A stretch of 64,000 bases of DNA from an uncultured Bacteroides sp. (GCF_900547205.1 NZ_URFY01000008.1:71854-135853); one strand, 5' to 3'. Positions 51,078 to 60,280 are shown, numbered from the stretch's first letter. Notes: generated by a model from the sequence alone, not told the origin. Translations and numbers: made by a program.

Positions 51078-52733
51078 TTATTTCTCATCATTCTGGCGAA
51101 TCTCTACACGACGTATCTTACCACTGATTGTTTTCGGGAGTTCGTCGACAAATTCTATCACACGCGGATATTTATAAGGAGCAGTCACCTTCTTCACATG
51201 GTTCTGCAATTCTTTAATCAATTCTTCTCCGGCACGCGATTTATAGTCTTTGGATAGTACAATCGTAGCTTTTACCACTTGTCCGCGAATCTCGTCGGGC
51301 ACTCCGGTGATGGCGCATTCTACCACAGCAGGGTGTGTCATCAGTGCACTTTCCACTTCGAACGGGCCGATGCGGTAGCCGGAACTTTTGATAACGTCGT
51401 CGGCACGGCCAACAAACCACAGATAGCCATCTTCGTCTTTCCAGGCAACATCCCCTGTATAGTAGACGCCGTCGTGCCACGCTTCGTGTGTACGTTCGGC
51501 GTCGCGATAGTATTCTTTGAAGAGTCCGAGCGGTTTGCCTTTGCTGGTATGAATTACGATTTGTCCTTGTTCACCGGCTTCCACCGAGCGGCCTTCGTGG
51601 TCAATCAAGTCAACGTCATATTGAGGGTTCGGCAATCCCATACTTCCCGGTTTCGGTTCCATCCAAGGCATGGTGGCTATGGTGAGTGTGGTTTCCGTTT
51701 GTCCGAAGCCTTCCATCAGTTTGATTCCTGTCAGTTTCTTGAAAGTCTCGAATACTGCGGGGTTCAGCGCTTCTCCGGCGATGGTGCAATATTTGAGTGA
51801 CGACAAGTCGAACTTCGTCAGGTCTTCGTGAATCAGGAAGCGGAAGATAGTGGGAGGTGCGCAAAGGGAAGTGACGCGATAGTTTTGTATCATTTCCAGA
51901 ATAGCAGCCGGGGTGAACTTTTCATGGTCGTAAACGAAGATGTTTGCACCCGCAATCCATTGTCCGTAGAGTTTCCCCCATACGGCTTTTCCCCAACCGG
52001 TGTCGGCAATGGTAAGGTGAAGGCTGTTTTCGTCCAGATTGTGCCAGAAGCTACCGGTTACGATATGGCCTAATGGGTAGGTGAAATCGTGTGCCACCAT
52101 TTTAGGCTCTCCGGTAGTGCCGGAAGTAAAGTACATCAAGGAGATGTCGTCGTTGGTATTTGCGTGTCGGGGACGTACAAACGGAGCGGCGTTTTCAATA
52201 CCTTGATGGAAGTCTTCGAAACCTTCGGGGATGTCGGGACCTACGCTGACTAGCTTTTCTACAGTAGGGCAGTCGGGCATGGCTTCCTTGATATGTTGCA
52301 CGATTACACCTTCGCCGGCAGCTACAATCATTTTGATATCGGCAGCGTTGCAGCGATAGATAATATCTTTTTTAGTAAGCAAGTGAGTGGCTGGGATAAC
52401 AGTTGCTCCCAACTTGTGAAGAGCAATGGTGCTGTACCAAAATTCATAGCGGCGCTTCAGAATCAGCATTACCATATCTCCACGACCAATGCCCATACTT
52501 TGAAAGTAAGAAGCCGTCATATCGGTATAGCGCTTAATATCAGCAAATGAGAATTGGCGGCTTTCGCCTTTGTCATTTGTCCAGAGCAAAGCGTTCTTGT
52601 CGGGTTGTTCGGCAGCCCACACGTCCACTACGTCGTAACCGAAGTTGAAGTTCTCCGGAACATTTATCTTTAAGTTCTTGATAAAATCCTCTTGTGAGGT
52701 AAAAGAGGTCTGTGATAAAAATCTTTCTACCAT
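51078..52733 (-). CDS. AMP-forming acyl-CoA synthetase
   Basis: 551 residues. The adenylate-forming core is complete: LMYFTSGTTGEPKMVAHDF (P-loop), GFGQTETTLTIATMPW, YYTGDVAWKDEDGYLWFVGRADDVIKSSGYRIGPFEVE, and the catalytic lysine in PKTISGKIRR. It activates an acid to an acyl-CoA; acetate/propionate to medium-chain acids are the likely range. It follows an XRE-cupin regulator by 7 bp, a pairing that suggests substrate-responsive control. Confidence 0.88.
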   Translation of the reverse strand: MVERFLSQTSFTSQEDFIKNLKINVPENFNFGYDVVDVWAAEQPDKNALLWTNDKGESRQFSFADIKRYTDMTASYFQSMGIGRGDMVMLILKRRYEFWYSTIALHKLGATVIPATHLLTKKDIIYRCNAADIKMIVAAGEGVIVQHIKEAMPDCPTVEKLVSVGPDIPEGFEDFHQGIENAAPFVRPRHANTNDDISLMYFTSGTTGEPKMVAHDFTYPLGHIVTGSFWHNLDENSLHLTIADTGWGKAVWGKLYGQWIAGANIFVYDHEKFTPAAILEMIQNYRVTSLCAPPTIFRFLIHEDLTKFDLSSLKYCTIAGEALNPAVFETFKKLTGIKLMEGFGQTETTLTIATMPWMEPKPGSMGLPNPQYDVDLIDHEGRSVEAGEQGQIVIHTSKGKPLGLFKEYYRDAERTHEAWHDGVYYTGDVAWKDEDGYLWFVGRADDVIKSSGYRIGPFEVESALMTHPAVVECAITGVPDEIRGQVVKATIVLSKDYKSRAGEELIKELQNHVKKVTAPYKYPRVIEFVDELPKTISGKIRRVEIRQNDEK

Positions 52734-52740
52734 GATGTTA

Positions 52741-53295
52741 TTACATAATCACTGCCAGAAAACGCACCATTTTGCCGTCGAGCGCTTTCATGCCATGTGG
52801 AAGTTTTGAATTGAAATAAATACTGTCTCCTTGGTTGAGGATGATGTCTTTACCATCAATATTGATAAGCATACGTCCTTCGATAATGAGGTTGAACTCC
52901 TGTCCATTGTGTTGGTTGTAATGAATAGGTTCATCGTCTGCTTTCGGTTCAACGGTGACGATAAACGGGTCGGCAGTGCGGTTCATGAATCCGGCAGCTA
53001 GCGACTGGTATTTGTAGGCTTTCGTACGTTCGATGCTTGTTCCTTTGCCGTCACGGGTCACGAAGTAACTGCTCATTTTCGGTTCTTCGCCAAACATCAA
53101 GGCATCGAGGGCGATATTGTAAGTACGGGCGATCTTTTGCAGCATACTGACGGAAATATCATACTCTCCGGTTTCTGCAAGCCGGTATTCTTCAGCAGAA
53201 ATGTCTGCTTCGCGGGCAATGTCTTCGGAAGTAAGTTCCAGCACGTCACGTAATCCGCGGAGGCGTTCTGCTATTTGTTTAATCTGGTCATTCAT
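52741..53295 (-). CDS. XRE-family regulator with C-terminal cupin
   Basis: 184 residues. An N-terminal helix-turn-helix (about 8-62: LELTSEDIAREADISAEEYRLAE, SVSMLQKIARTYNIAL) is joined to a cupin (about 105-184: HYNQHNGQEFNLIIEGRMLI, LNQGDSIYFNSKLPHGMKAL) with metal-ligand His/Glu residues. Such proteins sense a small ligand with the cupin and control a neighbouring operon. It is 7 bp upstream of the acyl-CoA synthetase, its likely target. Confidence 0.88.
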   Translation of the reverse strand: MNDQIKQIAERLRGLRDVLELTSEDIAREADISAEEYRLAETGEYDISVSMLQKIARTYNIALDALMFGEEPKMSSYFVTRDGKGTSIERTKAYKYQSLAAGFMNRTADPFIVTVEPKADDEPIHYNQHNGQEFNLIIEGRMLINIDGKDIILNQGDSIYFNSKLPHGMKALDGKMVRFLAVIM

Positions 53296-53330
53296 GTTAT
53301 TTAGTGATTAGTTATTTAGTGATTCGTTAT
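53296..53330. repeat. Short direct repeat TTATTTAGTGATT
   Basis: TTATTTAGTGATT occurs twice in tandem, and then partly a third time, in the spacer between proC and the XRE-cupin gene. A related TTTAGTGATTA repeat sits between argC and argD. Confidence 0.6.
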
Positions 53331-54100
53331 TTCGATGCTTTCATAGCTTTGATAATAGCGGAAGTGAACCCGTTGTGTTCCAGTTCGTTAATACCTTTAA
53401 TCGTAATTCCGCCCGGAGTAGTTACTTTATCAATTTCCACGCTGGGGTGAGTATCGTTGTTCTGAATCAATGCGGCTGCACCTTTCAATGATTGTGCTAC
53501 CATTTCCATGGCATCTTTCGGGCGAATGCCCATTTCGATGCCGGCTTGCATGGCTGCCTGAACATACTTGAGCACATAAGCAATGCCGCAAGAAGTCAGT
53601 GCGGTGGCCGCAGTTATCTTATCTTCGGGGATGAGCATCACTGTTCCCATTTCTTTGAATAGTCGTAGGATAAATTGATCTTGTTCATCATTGGTGTTTC
53701 GCGCGGCAATAAGTGTCATGCTTTCCAGTTCGCTGATGGCTGTATTCGGAATCAGGCGGTACATCGCCATTTCCGGTGCAACTACATAGTGGGCCAAAGA
53801 TTCAAAATTGATACCGGCGGCTACCGATACGAGTATCTGTTTGCTTTTTAGTTTCAACTCGCGCATTACCGGTTCCATAAACCAAGGCTTCACCGCAAGA
53901 ATAACTATATCGGCTCCCATGGCTGCTTCTGCATTATTGTGGGTAGTCGTTATTCCCGGAAATTCTTTTTTAAGTTTCTCCAGTTTGCCCGGACTGGGAT
54001 TGGATACAACGAGGTTGGAATCTTCAATCAGACTTCCTTTTGCCAGGCCACGGGCTATTGAACCTCCCATGTTTCCTGCACCGATAATAGCTATTTTCAT
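53327..54100 (-). CDS. proC: Pyrroline-5-carboxylate reductase
   Basis: 257 residues from ATG 54100 (MKIAIIGAGNMGGSIARGL); the frame from 54136 covers the -7 element. The Rossmann motif GAGNMGGSIA, VILAVKPWFM and the C-terminal signature TSCGIAYVLKYVQAAMQAGIEMG and TPGGITIKGINELEHNG are present. It completes proline synthesis in the cytoplasm. It lies after the arg cluster on the same strand with its own promoter. Confidence 0.94.
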   Translation of the reverse strand: MKIAIIGAGNMGGSIARGLAKGSLIEDSNLVVSNPSPGKLEKLKKEFPGITTTHNNAEAAMGADIVILAVKPWFMEPVMRELKLKSKQILVSVAAGINFESLAHYVVAPEMAMYRLIPNTAISELESMTLIAARNTNDEQDQFILRLFKEMGTVMLIPEDKITAATALTSCGIAYVLKYVQAAMQAGIEMGIRPKDAMEMVAQSLKGAAALIQNNDTHPSVEIDKVTTPGGITIKGINELEHNGFTSAIIKAMKASK

Positions 54101-54135
54101 ATATATATATGCTTGTTTTAATGAGTTGTCACACA

Positions 54136-54143
54136 CAAAGGTA
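54136..54143 (-). promoter_or_regulatory. -7 element of proC promoter
   Basis: TACCTTTG on the minus strand, 35 bp upstream of the preferred proC start. Confidence 0.55.
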
Positions 54144-54240
54144 ACGGTAAATTACGAAAAAACAAAAAGCAGCCCGATAAGAAATAATTTTCAATTACAG
54201 GCTGCTTTCGTTGTTGGCTGTTTATTAATCAAATGAGCGA

Positions 54241-55362
54241 TTAGAGTACTTTCTTGAAGCGGGCAAGGAACTCGTCTGCTTCCTCCATGCTGAGGCAGAG
54301 AGGGGGCAGTAAGCGAAGTACATTCGTACCGCTTGCTCCGGTAAATACGTGCTCATCGTAGATAAGGCGACTACGCAGCTCTTTGATTGGTTCGTCAAAT
54401 TCGAGTCCAATCATCAAGCCCCGTCCGCGTACTTCCTTGATTTGTGGGAACTTCTTGAGTTCGTTGAGTAGATAATTTCCTACTTTGGCGGCATTGTCAA
54501 TCAAGTTTTCCTGCTCCATTACGTCCATTACGGCAAGTGCAGCCGAGCAAGCCAGATGGTTTCCACCGAAAGTAGTACCCAACTGTCCGTATACAGGCTT
54601 AAACATCGGACTAATCAAAACGCCTGCCATTGGGAAACCGTTACCGATACCTTTAGCCACGGTAATGATGTCCGGTTTGATATCATCATATTGGTGAGCG
54701 AAGAATTTGCCGCTACGTCCGTATCCGCTTTGAATCTCGTCCAAAATCAGGATAGTGCCGGTTTCGCTGCAAGCTTTTCGCAGTTCTTGCATAAATTGGG
54801 TAGTCGGTATCTTGATGCCGCCCACTCCTTGTATGCCTTCGATGATAACTGCACATACATCACCTTTCGACAATTCCTGCTTCATGGCTTCGATGTCATT
54901 CAGGGGAAGATAAGTGACGTGCCCGTTATTATTGATAGGAGCAATGATAGACGGATTATTTGTCGCTTCCACTGCCAGTGACGTACGACCATGGAAAGCC
55001 TTGCTGAAAGACACCACCTTCGTGCGCCCGTTATAAAAAGATGCGAGTTTCAGCGCGTTTTCGTTCGCTTCGGCTCCACTGTTTATAAGAAACAGGGAGT
55101 AATCTTCGTAGCCGGAAATCTTTCCGAGACGTTCGGCAACCTCTTGCTGTAGCTTGTTGATTACTGAATTAGAGTAGAAACCAAGATTGGCTACTTGATT
55201 GCTAATCATCTCCACATAGTGAGGATGTGCATGACCGATAGAAATAACGGCATGACCTCCGTAAAGGTCAAGATATTCCGTTCCGTTCTCGTCCCATACC
55301 TTGCACCCTTTTCCTTTGACTATGTTGATGTTGTATAAAGGATATACATCGAATAATTTCAT
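54241..55362 (-). CDS. argD: Acetylornithine/succinylornithine aminotransferase
   Basis: 373 residues of a class III PLP aminotransferase. YLDLYGGHAVISIGHAHPHYVE, NSGAEANENALKLA, ILDEIQSGYGRSGKFFAHQ and TVAKGIGNGFPMAGVL (PLP lysine) are all present. In this organism the substrate is probably N-succinylglutamate semialdehyde, given ArgF'. It is downstream of argC by 58 bp that contain a short repeat. Confidence 0.93.
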   Translation of the reverse strand: MKLFDVYPLYNINIVKGKGCKVWDENGTEYLDLYGGHAVISIGHAHPHYVEMISNQVANLGFYSNSVINKLQQEVAERLGKISGYEDYSLFLINSGAEANENALKLASFYNGRTKVVSFSKAFHGRTSLAVEATNNPSIIAPINNNGHVTYLPLNDIEAMKQELSKGDVCAVIIEGIQGVGGIKIPTTQFMQELRKACSETGTILILDEIQSGYGRSGKFFAHQYDDIKPDIITVAKGIGNGFPMAGVLISPMFKPVYGQLGTTFGGNHLACSAALAVMDVMEQENLIDNAAKVGNYLLNELKKFPQIKEVRGRGLMIGLEFDEPIKELRSRLIYDEHVFTGASGTNVLRLLPPLCLSMEEADEFLARFKKVL

Positions 55363-55363
55363 G

Positions 55364-55412
55364 TTGGTAAACGTTTAATGATTAACGATTAGTGGTTAAC
55401 GTTTAGTGATTA
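55364..55412. repeat. AACGTTTAnTGATTA spacer repeats between argC and argD
   Basis: The 58-bp spacer holds two copies of AACGTTTA(A/G)TGATTA and a related GATTAGTGGTTAA. They may form an intercistronic element. Similar TTAGTGATT repeats occur between proC and the XRE-cupin gene. Confidence 0.55.
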
Positions 55413-55420
55413 TACCGTTA

Positions 55421-56389
55421 TTAAAACGCACTGGGCTTCAAACGTAGTCCTACGGTTTCTTCCAGATTGAACATGAGGTTCATGTTATGAACGGCCTGTC
55501 CGCTGGCGCCTTTCAGCAAGTTGTCGATACAAGAGATAATCAATAGTTTGTCGCCATGCTTCTCGAGGTGGAGCAGGCATTTATTGGTATTGACTACTTG
55601 TTTCAAATCTATGTTCTTGTCCACGATATGCACGAATGAATCTTTGGCATAATATTCTTCATACATACGGGTGATTTCTTCGAGAGATACTTTAGTCTTT
55701 ACCACTATGGTTGCGAAGATTCCACGCGGGAAGTCGCCCCGATAAGGGATGAAATCAATGTCCGAATCGAAGCTTGTTTGCAACTGTTGCAGTGATTGCT
55801 TGATTTCCGGTACGTGCTGGTGCTCGAATGCTTTGTACACACTCATATTATTGTTTCTCCAGCTGAAATGGCTGGTAGCTCCGGGTTTCACTCCGGCTCC
55901 GGTACTTCCGGTAATAGCATTTACCATTACATCATCCGTCAACATCAGGTTCTTGGCAAGCGGAAGCAGCCCCAACTGAATGCAAGTGGCAAAACAACCG
56001 GGATTGGCTACGTGCTTCGCCGTGCAGGTGGCGCGACGGTTCAGTTCCGGCAAGCCATAGATGAAATCGTGGTCATCACTCTTGATACGGTAATCCATAG
56101 ACAAGTCGATGATTTTCAAATCTTCGGGCACATTGTGACTTTCCATGAATTTCTTCGTGTCGCCATGAGCCGTGCAGAAGAAAAGCACGTCAATTTCGTC
56201 CAGAGGCAACTGGTCGGTAAATCTAAGTTCTGTTTCTCCGTATAGTCCTTCGTGTACGTCGGTGATCTTATTTCCGGCGTTACTGCTGCTATTGATAAAT
56301 ACGATTTCAGTCTCCGGATGGTTGAGTAGCAGGCGAATTAATTCGCCTGCCGTGTATCCTGCGCCACCAATGATTCCTGCTTTGATCAT
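55421..56389 (-). CDS. argC: N-acyl-gamma-glutamyl-phosphate reductase
   Basis: 322 residues. The NAD(P) motif GIIGGAGYTAGELIRLLLNHP and the catalytic cysteine in VANPGCFATCIQLGLLPLAKN are present, as is the HQHVPEIKQ substrate-site block. It reduces N-acylglutamyl phosphate to the semialdehyde; the acyl group here is probably succinyl. It overlaps argG by 4 bp. Confidence 0.94.
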   Translation of the reverse strand: MIKAGIIGGAGYTAGELIRLLLNHPETEIVFINSSSNAGNKITDVHEGLYGETELRFTDQLPLDEIDVLFFCTAHGDTKKFMESHNVPEDLKIIDLSMDYRIKSDDHDFIYGLPELNRRATCTAKHVANPGCFATCIQLGLLPLAKNLMLTDDVMVNAITGSTGAGVKPGATSHFSWRNNNMSVYKAFEHQHVPEIKQSLQQLQTSFDSDIDFIPYRGDFPRGIFATIVVKTKVSLEEITRMYEEYYAKDSFVHIVDKNIDLKQVVNTNKCLLHLEKHGDKLLIISCIDNLLKGASGQAVHNMNLMFNLEETVGLRLKPSAF

Positions 56390-57594
56390 ATCTCTTCGTC
56401 TTTATGGTTGTTATAGTACACACGCAGCGGAGTAGAAGTCACTTTGATAAAGCCTTTAGCGTCTTCGGCAGTCCAGCCTTTCTGCATTTCACCATATTCT
56501 CCGAATTTCGTTTTCACGAGGTCATCTTCAGACTCTACTCCAACGGTAGAGAAAGAAAGCGGGCGGAGTTCGAGTATAGCCGTACCGTTCACGTTGCGCT
56601 GGCTTTCTTGAAGCATTGCTTCGATGTCGCGCATCACAGGTTCCAAATATTGGCTTTCGTGAAGGAACATGCCGTACCAGTTGGCTACCTGGTCTTTCCA
56701 GTATTGTTGCCATTTACTCAAGGTGTATTTTTCGAGGAAGCGGTGAGCGCCGATAATCAACATCGGTGCAGCAGCTTCGAAGCCTACACGTCCTTTGATA
56801 CCGATAATTGTATCGCCTACGTGCATATCACGACCGATGCCGTATGCAGCACCAATTTCTTCTACTTTCTGAATCGCCTTAATCGGGTCGTCAAACTTCT
56901 CGTCGTTCACAGCTTTCAGTTCTCCCTTTTCAAAAGTAAGGCGGAGTAGTTCGCTATCTTCTTTTTCAACGTGTTTCAGGTAAGCCGTTTCCGGTAGTCC
57001 CTGTGCGGAGTCGAGGATTTCGCCTCCACAGATGGAAGTACCCCATAAGCCTACGTTATACGAGTATTTCAGTTTGGTGAAGTCGGCGCTGAAACCATTC
57101 TTGTTCAGGTAGTCTATTTCTTCCTGACGGCTCAATGCCATATCGCGGGTGAGCGTGATAATTTCAACATTCGGCGCCAGTACGAGGAACGTCATGTCGA
57201 AGCGAATCTGGTCGTTGCCTGCTCCGGTAGAACCGTGGGCGATGGCGTCCGCACCGATTTCGTTGGCATAGCGTGCGATGGCTAGTGCTTGGAAGATACG
57301 TTCGGAGCTGACAGAAATAGGATAAGTACCGTTGCGCAGCACATTTCCGAAAACCATGTATTTCAGGCTCTTCTCATAATATTCTTGAGTGACGTCGATT
57401 GTCACGTACTTCGTAGCTCCTAGTTTATAGGCATTCTCTTCGTTCGTTTTCAGTTGTTCTTCGCTGAAACCGCCTGTATTGGCACAAGCTGCATATACTT
57501 CGTAACCTTTTTCTTTGGCGAGGTACATGACGGTGAACGATGTGTCCAGTCCGCCGCTGAATGCCACCACTACTTTTTTCTTCTTTTCTTCCAT
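56386..57594 (-). CDS. argG: Argininosuccinate synthase
   Basis: 402 residues. The ATP-PPi motif AFSGGLDTSFTVMYLAKEKGYEV, the substrate-binding AHGSTGAGNDQIRFD and GVESEDDLVKTKFGEYGEMQKGW are visible. It condenses citrulline and aspartate in the cytoplasm. It is the second structural gene of the argR cluster, 14 bp after the GNAT gene. Confidence 0.95.
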   Translation of the reverse strand: MEEKKKKVVVAFSGGLDTSFTVMYLAKEKGYEVYAACANTGGFSEEQLKTNEENAYKLGATKYVTIDVTQEYYEKSLKYMVFGNVLRNGTYPISVSSERIFQALAIARYANEIGADAIAHGSTGAGNDQIRFDMTFLVLAPNVEIITLTRDMALSRQEEIDYLNKNGFSADFTKLKYSYNVGLWGTSICGGEILDSAQGLPETAYLKHVEKEDSELLRLTFEKGELKAVNDEKFDDPIKAIQKVEEIGAAYGIGRDMHVGDTIIGIKGRVGFEAAAPMLIIGAHRFLEKYTLSKWQQYWKDQVANWYGMFLHESQYLEPVMRDIEAMLQESQRNVNGTAILELRPLSFSTVGVESEDDLVKTKFGEYGEMQKGWTAEDAKGFIKVTSTPLRVYYNNHKDEEI

Positions 57595-57608
57595 AGTGCT
57601 GTATATTT

Positions 57609-58187
57609 TTAAATGTTATTTCTTTCTTTTTCTTTTTTTATGTTCCATGGGTCTGCTGGGTCGTACAGCATAGCTGTGCAGATGCAGAACCTACGGTTTT
57701 TGGCAACTAGAATATCATGATTGGTGCACCCTTCGCATCCTTTCCAAAAAGACTCGTCGTCCGTCAACTCGTTGAAGGTGACAGGCACGTAGCCTAGTTC
57801 CGTGTTCATCTTCATCACGGCTGCTCCGGAAGTAAGACTGAATATTTTCGCTCTCGGCCATCGAAGGCGTGCGAGTTGGAAAGAAGCCTGTTTGATACGT
57901 TTTGCCAGTCCCAACCCACGAAAATCGGGATGAACGATCAGGCCGGAGGTAGCTACATATTGCTTGTTTCCCCAAGATTCGATGTAGGTGAAACCGGCAA
58001 ATGTATCGCCACAGAGAGCGATAATCGCCTTTCCTTCCTTCATCTTTGTCGCTACGTATTCGTGTGTTCTTTCTGCGATTCCTGTTCCGCGTACAGCGGC
58101 AGCCTTTCTGATAGTATCCAAAATAGTGTCAACGTAAACCTCATGTGAGGCGTCGGCTACCATAACATCTATTTGCTGAGTGTCCAT
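57609..58187 (-). CDS. GNAT-fold acyltransferase in arg cluster
   Basis: 192 residues. The acyl-CoA motif is VHPDFRGLGLAKRIKQASFQLARL (the R/QxxGxG/A loop), after YVATSGLIVHP. An unusual C-terminal Cys-rich end (WKGCEGCTNHDILVAKNRRFCICTAMLYD) resembles a small metal or zinc site. In the arg cluster between argR and argG it is a strong candidate for the N-succinylglutamate (or N-acetylglutamate) synthase that starts the pathway; no argA or argJ is seen. That role is inference from context. Confidence 0.85.
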   Translation of the reverse strand: MDTQQIDVMVADASHEVYVDTILDTIRKAAAVRGTGIAERTHEYVATKMKEGKAIIALCGDTFAGFTYIESWGNKQYVATSGLIVHPDFRGLGLAKRIKQASFQLARLRWPRAKIFSLTSGAAVMKMNTELGYVPVTFNELTDDESFWKGCEGCTNHDILVAKNRRFCICTAMLYDPADPWNIKKEKERNNI

Positions 58188-58213
58188 TTCTTTATATATA
58201 TAAATAGGTATAA

Positions 58214-58687
58214 TTATTCAATATTCGGAATAATGAGTGATAAAAGCTGGCGTATCTTGCCTGTGGTAACTCCTTCGCGCAGCACCAACATGATGGTATC
58301 GTCTCCGGCAATAGTTCCCAATATTTCACTGAACTCATTGTTGTCGATATCATAAGCCATGCTGCTGGCATAGCCGGGCCGGGTACGGATGACGGCTATG
58401 TTACCTGAAAACTGCAAGGAGATGAATCCGTTGCTGCGCAACATATCTCCTGGACTTTGGTCGGTAGAACGTTTATACATAATATTGTTTGGCAACACAT
58501 ATACATACTTTCCGTTCATACTTGCAGCCTTGGCTACCTTCAGTTGTTTCAAATCGCGGGAGAGGGTGGCTTGAGTCAGTTCGAAGCCCTCACGGTTCAG
58601 CTCTTGCAACAGTTCTTCCTGCGAACTAATCTCCTTGCTCGAGATAATCATTTTGATGGCGTCTAACCGATTTGCTTTCTTCTTCAT
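58214..58687 (-). CDS. argR: Arginine repressor
   Basis: 157 residues. A winged-helix N-terminus (about 1-75: AIKMIISSKEISSQEELLQELNREGFELTQATLSRDLKQL) joins a C-terminal arginine-binding trimerisation domain (GTIAGDDTIMLVLREGVTTGKIRQLL). It controls arginine genes by arginine concentration. It heads its own cluster, so autoregulation is likely. Its -7 element is at 58713-58720. Confidence 0.94.
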   Translation of the reverse strand: MKKKANRLDAIKMIISSKEISSQEELLQELNREGFELTQATLSRDLKQLKVAKAASMNGKYVYVLPNNIMYKRSTDQSPGDMLRSNGFISLQFSGNIAVIRTRPGYASSMAYDIDNNEFSEILGTIAGDDTIMLVLREGVTTGKIRQLLSLIIPNIE

Positions 58688-58712
58688 TGTATAATTATTC
58701 TAAGAATGGCGC

Positions 58713-58770
58713 AAAAGTATGCAATATTTTGGAGATAATATGCATAAAACCCTAGTTTTTTTGCATTTTA
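58713..58770 (-). promoter_or_regulatory. argR promoter with ARG-box-like palindromes
   Basis: The -7 element TACTTTTG is at 58713-58720 (minus). Upstream, TATGCA or ATGCATA motifs occur near 58720-58746, and TTGCATTTTATGCAA sits at 58762-58776. They are palindromes of the TGCAT-N3-ATGCA kind, similar in layout to ARG boxes (TGAAT-N-ATTCA). Confidence 0.55.
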
Positions 58771-58787
58771 TGCAAAAAACTAGGGTA
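58750..58787. terminator. Hairpin between PepSY operon and argR, overlapping the palindrome
   Basis: ACCCTAGTTTTTTTGCAT pairs with ATGCAAAAAACTAGGGT (17-18 bp, one extra T). It follows the PepSY operon on the minus strand and is followed by TTTTATG, so it can terminate that operon. Its inner part is the ARG-box-like palindrome. Confidence 0.75.
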
Positions 58788-58820
58788 AAAACGTATAATT
58801 ACCATCGTTTGAGTCTCAGC

Positions 58821-60278
58821 TTACCTTCTGCATTTACGCTGTATATACCTCACTCCCAGCACCACGCCACTCAACGAACAGACAGTGCCACCCAGCAGCA
58901 ACACCCAAAGAATCCCTTTGCGTAGTGTTGGCGAAGAGTTCAATCCCTGTACGCGAAGGCGGTGCAGGGCGGTATACATCCAGTATTTCCACCGTGCGGT
59001 GCTGTTGACGTATCTTACGCTCGCCGTTTCCGGGTGGATGTAGTAACAACTGCGGTCGGCATCCTCTACGGTGATTTTCCATACGGGCAGTAGGCTGCGA
59101 CCGGGGTACATCCGGCTCATGTCGCGGTAGTAAGTTTCAAATTTATCTATCAGCTCTGTACGGATGCGGGCACTGTCTCCATATATGGCTCTGACGGCTG
59201 CCGTCACTTGTTCTTCGGATAGCTTCAGCGGATGGGGTAGGGAATCGGTGGCGTCGATATACAAATCGCCTTCGCTGCGCTTCACTATATAATAAGGTGT
59301 AGAGCGGAAGTTGCCCCATTCCAGTTGACGGGCATCCGGATAGTTCGCCAACACCTGTCGATAGTCGAGCAGGTATCTGTCCGGTTCCGGTGCATCCTTT
59401 TTCATCTCCCGCATCGGGTTTATCTTTATCGACGGTTTACTTATCCATGCCGGTACATCTGCCAGAGACATCATTCCGCTAAAACAGAAAGTAAGGACAA
59501 AAAGTCCGAAGACGATTCCCGTCACGAAGTGCCAGTGATACCACTTTTTGCGATAAGGCGAAAATCCCTTTCCACGTTTGCGCGTGCGCCGCCAGACGTC
59601 GATGCCTACCCATAGTCCTGCAATTGTCATCAGGCAGCCAATGCCGGATAGCCAGATAACGGTGATGCTCCATAAGGCGGCATCCTGCCGTAGCCACGTG
59701 AAGTAGACCCAGTGCGGAATGGCTCCGAGCCATGCCCAGATGCGTTCGCTACGGGTAGTGAATTGCAGCACTTCTCCACTTTGTGAACCGATGTAGAGCT
59801 GGTGTTTCTCTGCATCGTCGAAATGAAATTTGTAGATAGGAAACTCTTTCTTTAGGTTTCCGAAGGGAATCCATTGGTCGAGACGAAAGAGTGTATCCGT
59901 TCTTTCCACCGGGGCGTCACACCATAGTCCGGCTATTCGGCGGATGCGGTTTCCGTCGAGTGTAGGTAGGCTCTCGGCAGAGTCAGCGGGAAGTATGTAT
60001 TCTCTTTGGTCGGTGCGTATATGAAATACGGTTTGACCGAGGTAGCGGTTCACGAACATATTCTTCACGTGCTCATCTTCCTGAAGGCGGGACGTAATCT
60101 CGCGGAGCGAAGGCAGAGCGGACGGAAGCGGTTCCAGCTTTTCCAGTTTCTCAGCTTGCGATGCGCGTGGAAACCCATGATACATCATGACGAATGCAGA
60201 TAGGAACCAGACTAAAAACAGGATACTGAGCAGTGTGCCCAGTATCCTGTGGATGGTATACATGAATTTGGAAATCAT
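58821..60278 (-). CDS. PepSY-associated transmembrane protein
   Basis: 485 residues. N-terminal helix (FMYTIHRILGTLLSILFLVWFLSAFVMMYHG) and further helices near 185-230, 250-280 and 450-475. PepSY-type segments occur in the periplasmic loops. Histidines near HR, HWVYFTW and WHFVTGIVFGLFVLTF resemble the heme-liganding helices of iron/siderophore reductases. It probably reduces or handles a metal complex at the inner membrane. It starts 2 bp after the TonB receptor and is the last gene of a cobalamin-riboswitch operon. Confidence 0.85.
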   Translation of the reverse strand: MISKFMYTIHRILGTLLSILFLVWFLSAFVMMYHGFPRASQAEKLEKLEPLPSALPSLREITSRLQEDEHVKNMFVNRYLGQTVFHIRTDQREYILPADSAESLPTLDGNRIRRIAGLWCDAPVERTDTLFRLDQWIPFGNLKKEFPIYKFHFDDAEKHQLYIGSQSGEVLQFTTRSERIWAWLGAIPHWVYFTWLRQDAALWSITVIWLSGIGCLMTIAGLWVGIDVWRRTRKRGKGFSPYRKKWYHWHFVTGIVFGLFVLTFCFSGMMSLADVPAWISKPSIKINPMREMKKDAPEPDRYLLDYRQVLANYPDARQLEWGNFRSTPYYIVKRSEGDLYIDATDSLPHPLKLSEEQVTAAVRAIYGDSARIRTELIDKFETYYRDMSRMYPGRSLLPVWKITVEDADRSCYYIHPETASVRYVNSTARWKYWMYTALHRLRVQGLNSSPTLRKGILWVLLLGGTVCSLSGVVLGVRYIQRKCRR

Positions 60279-60280
60279 GA

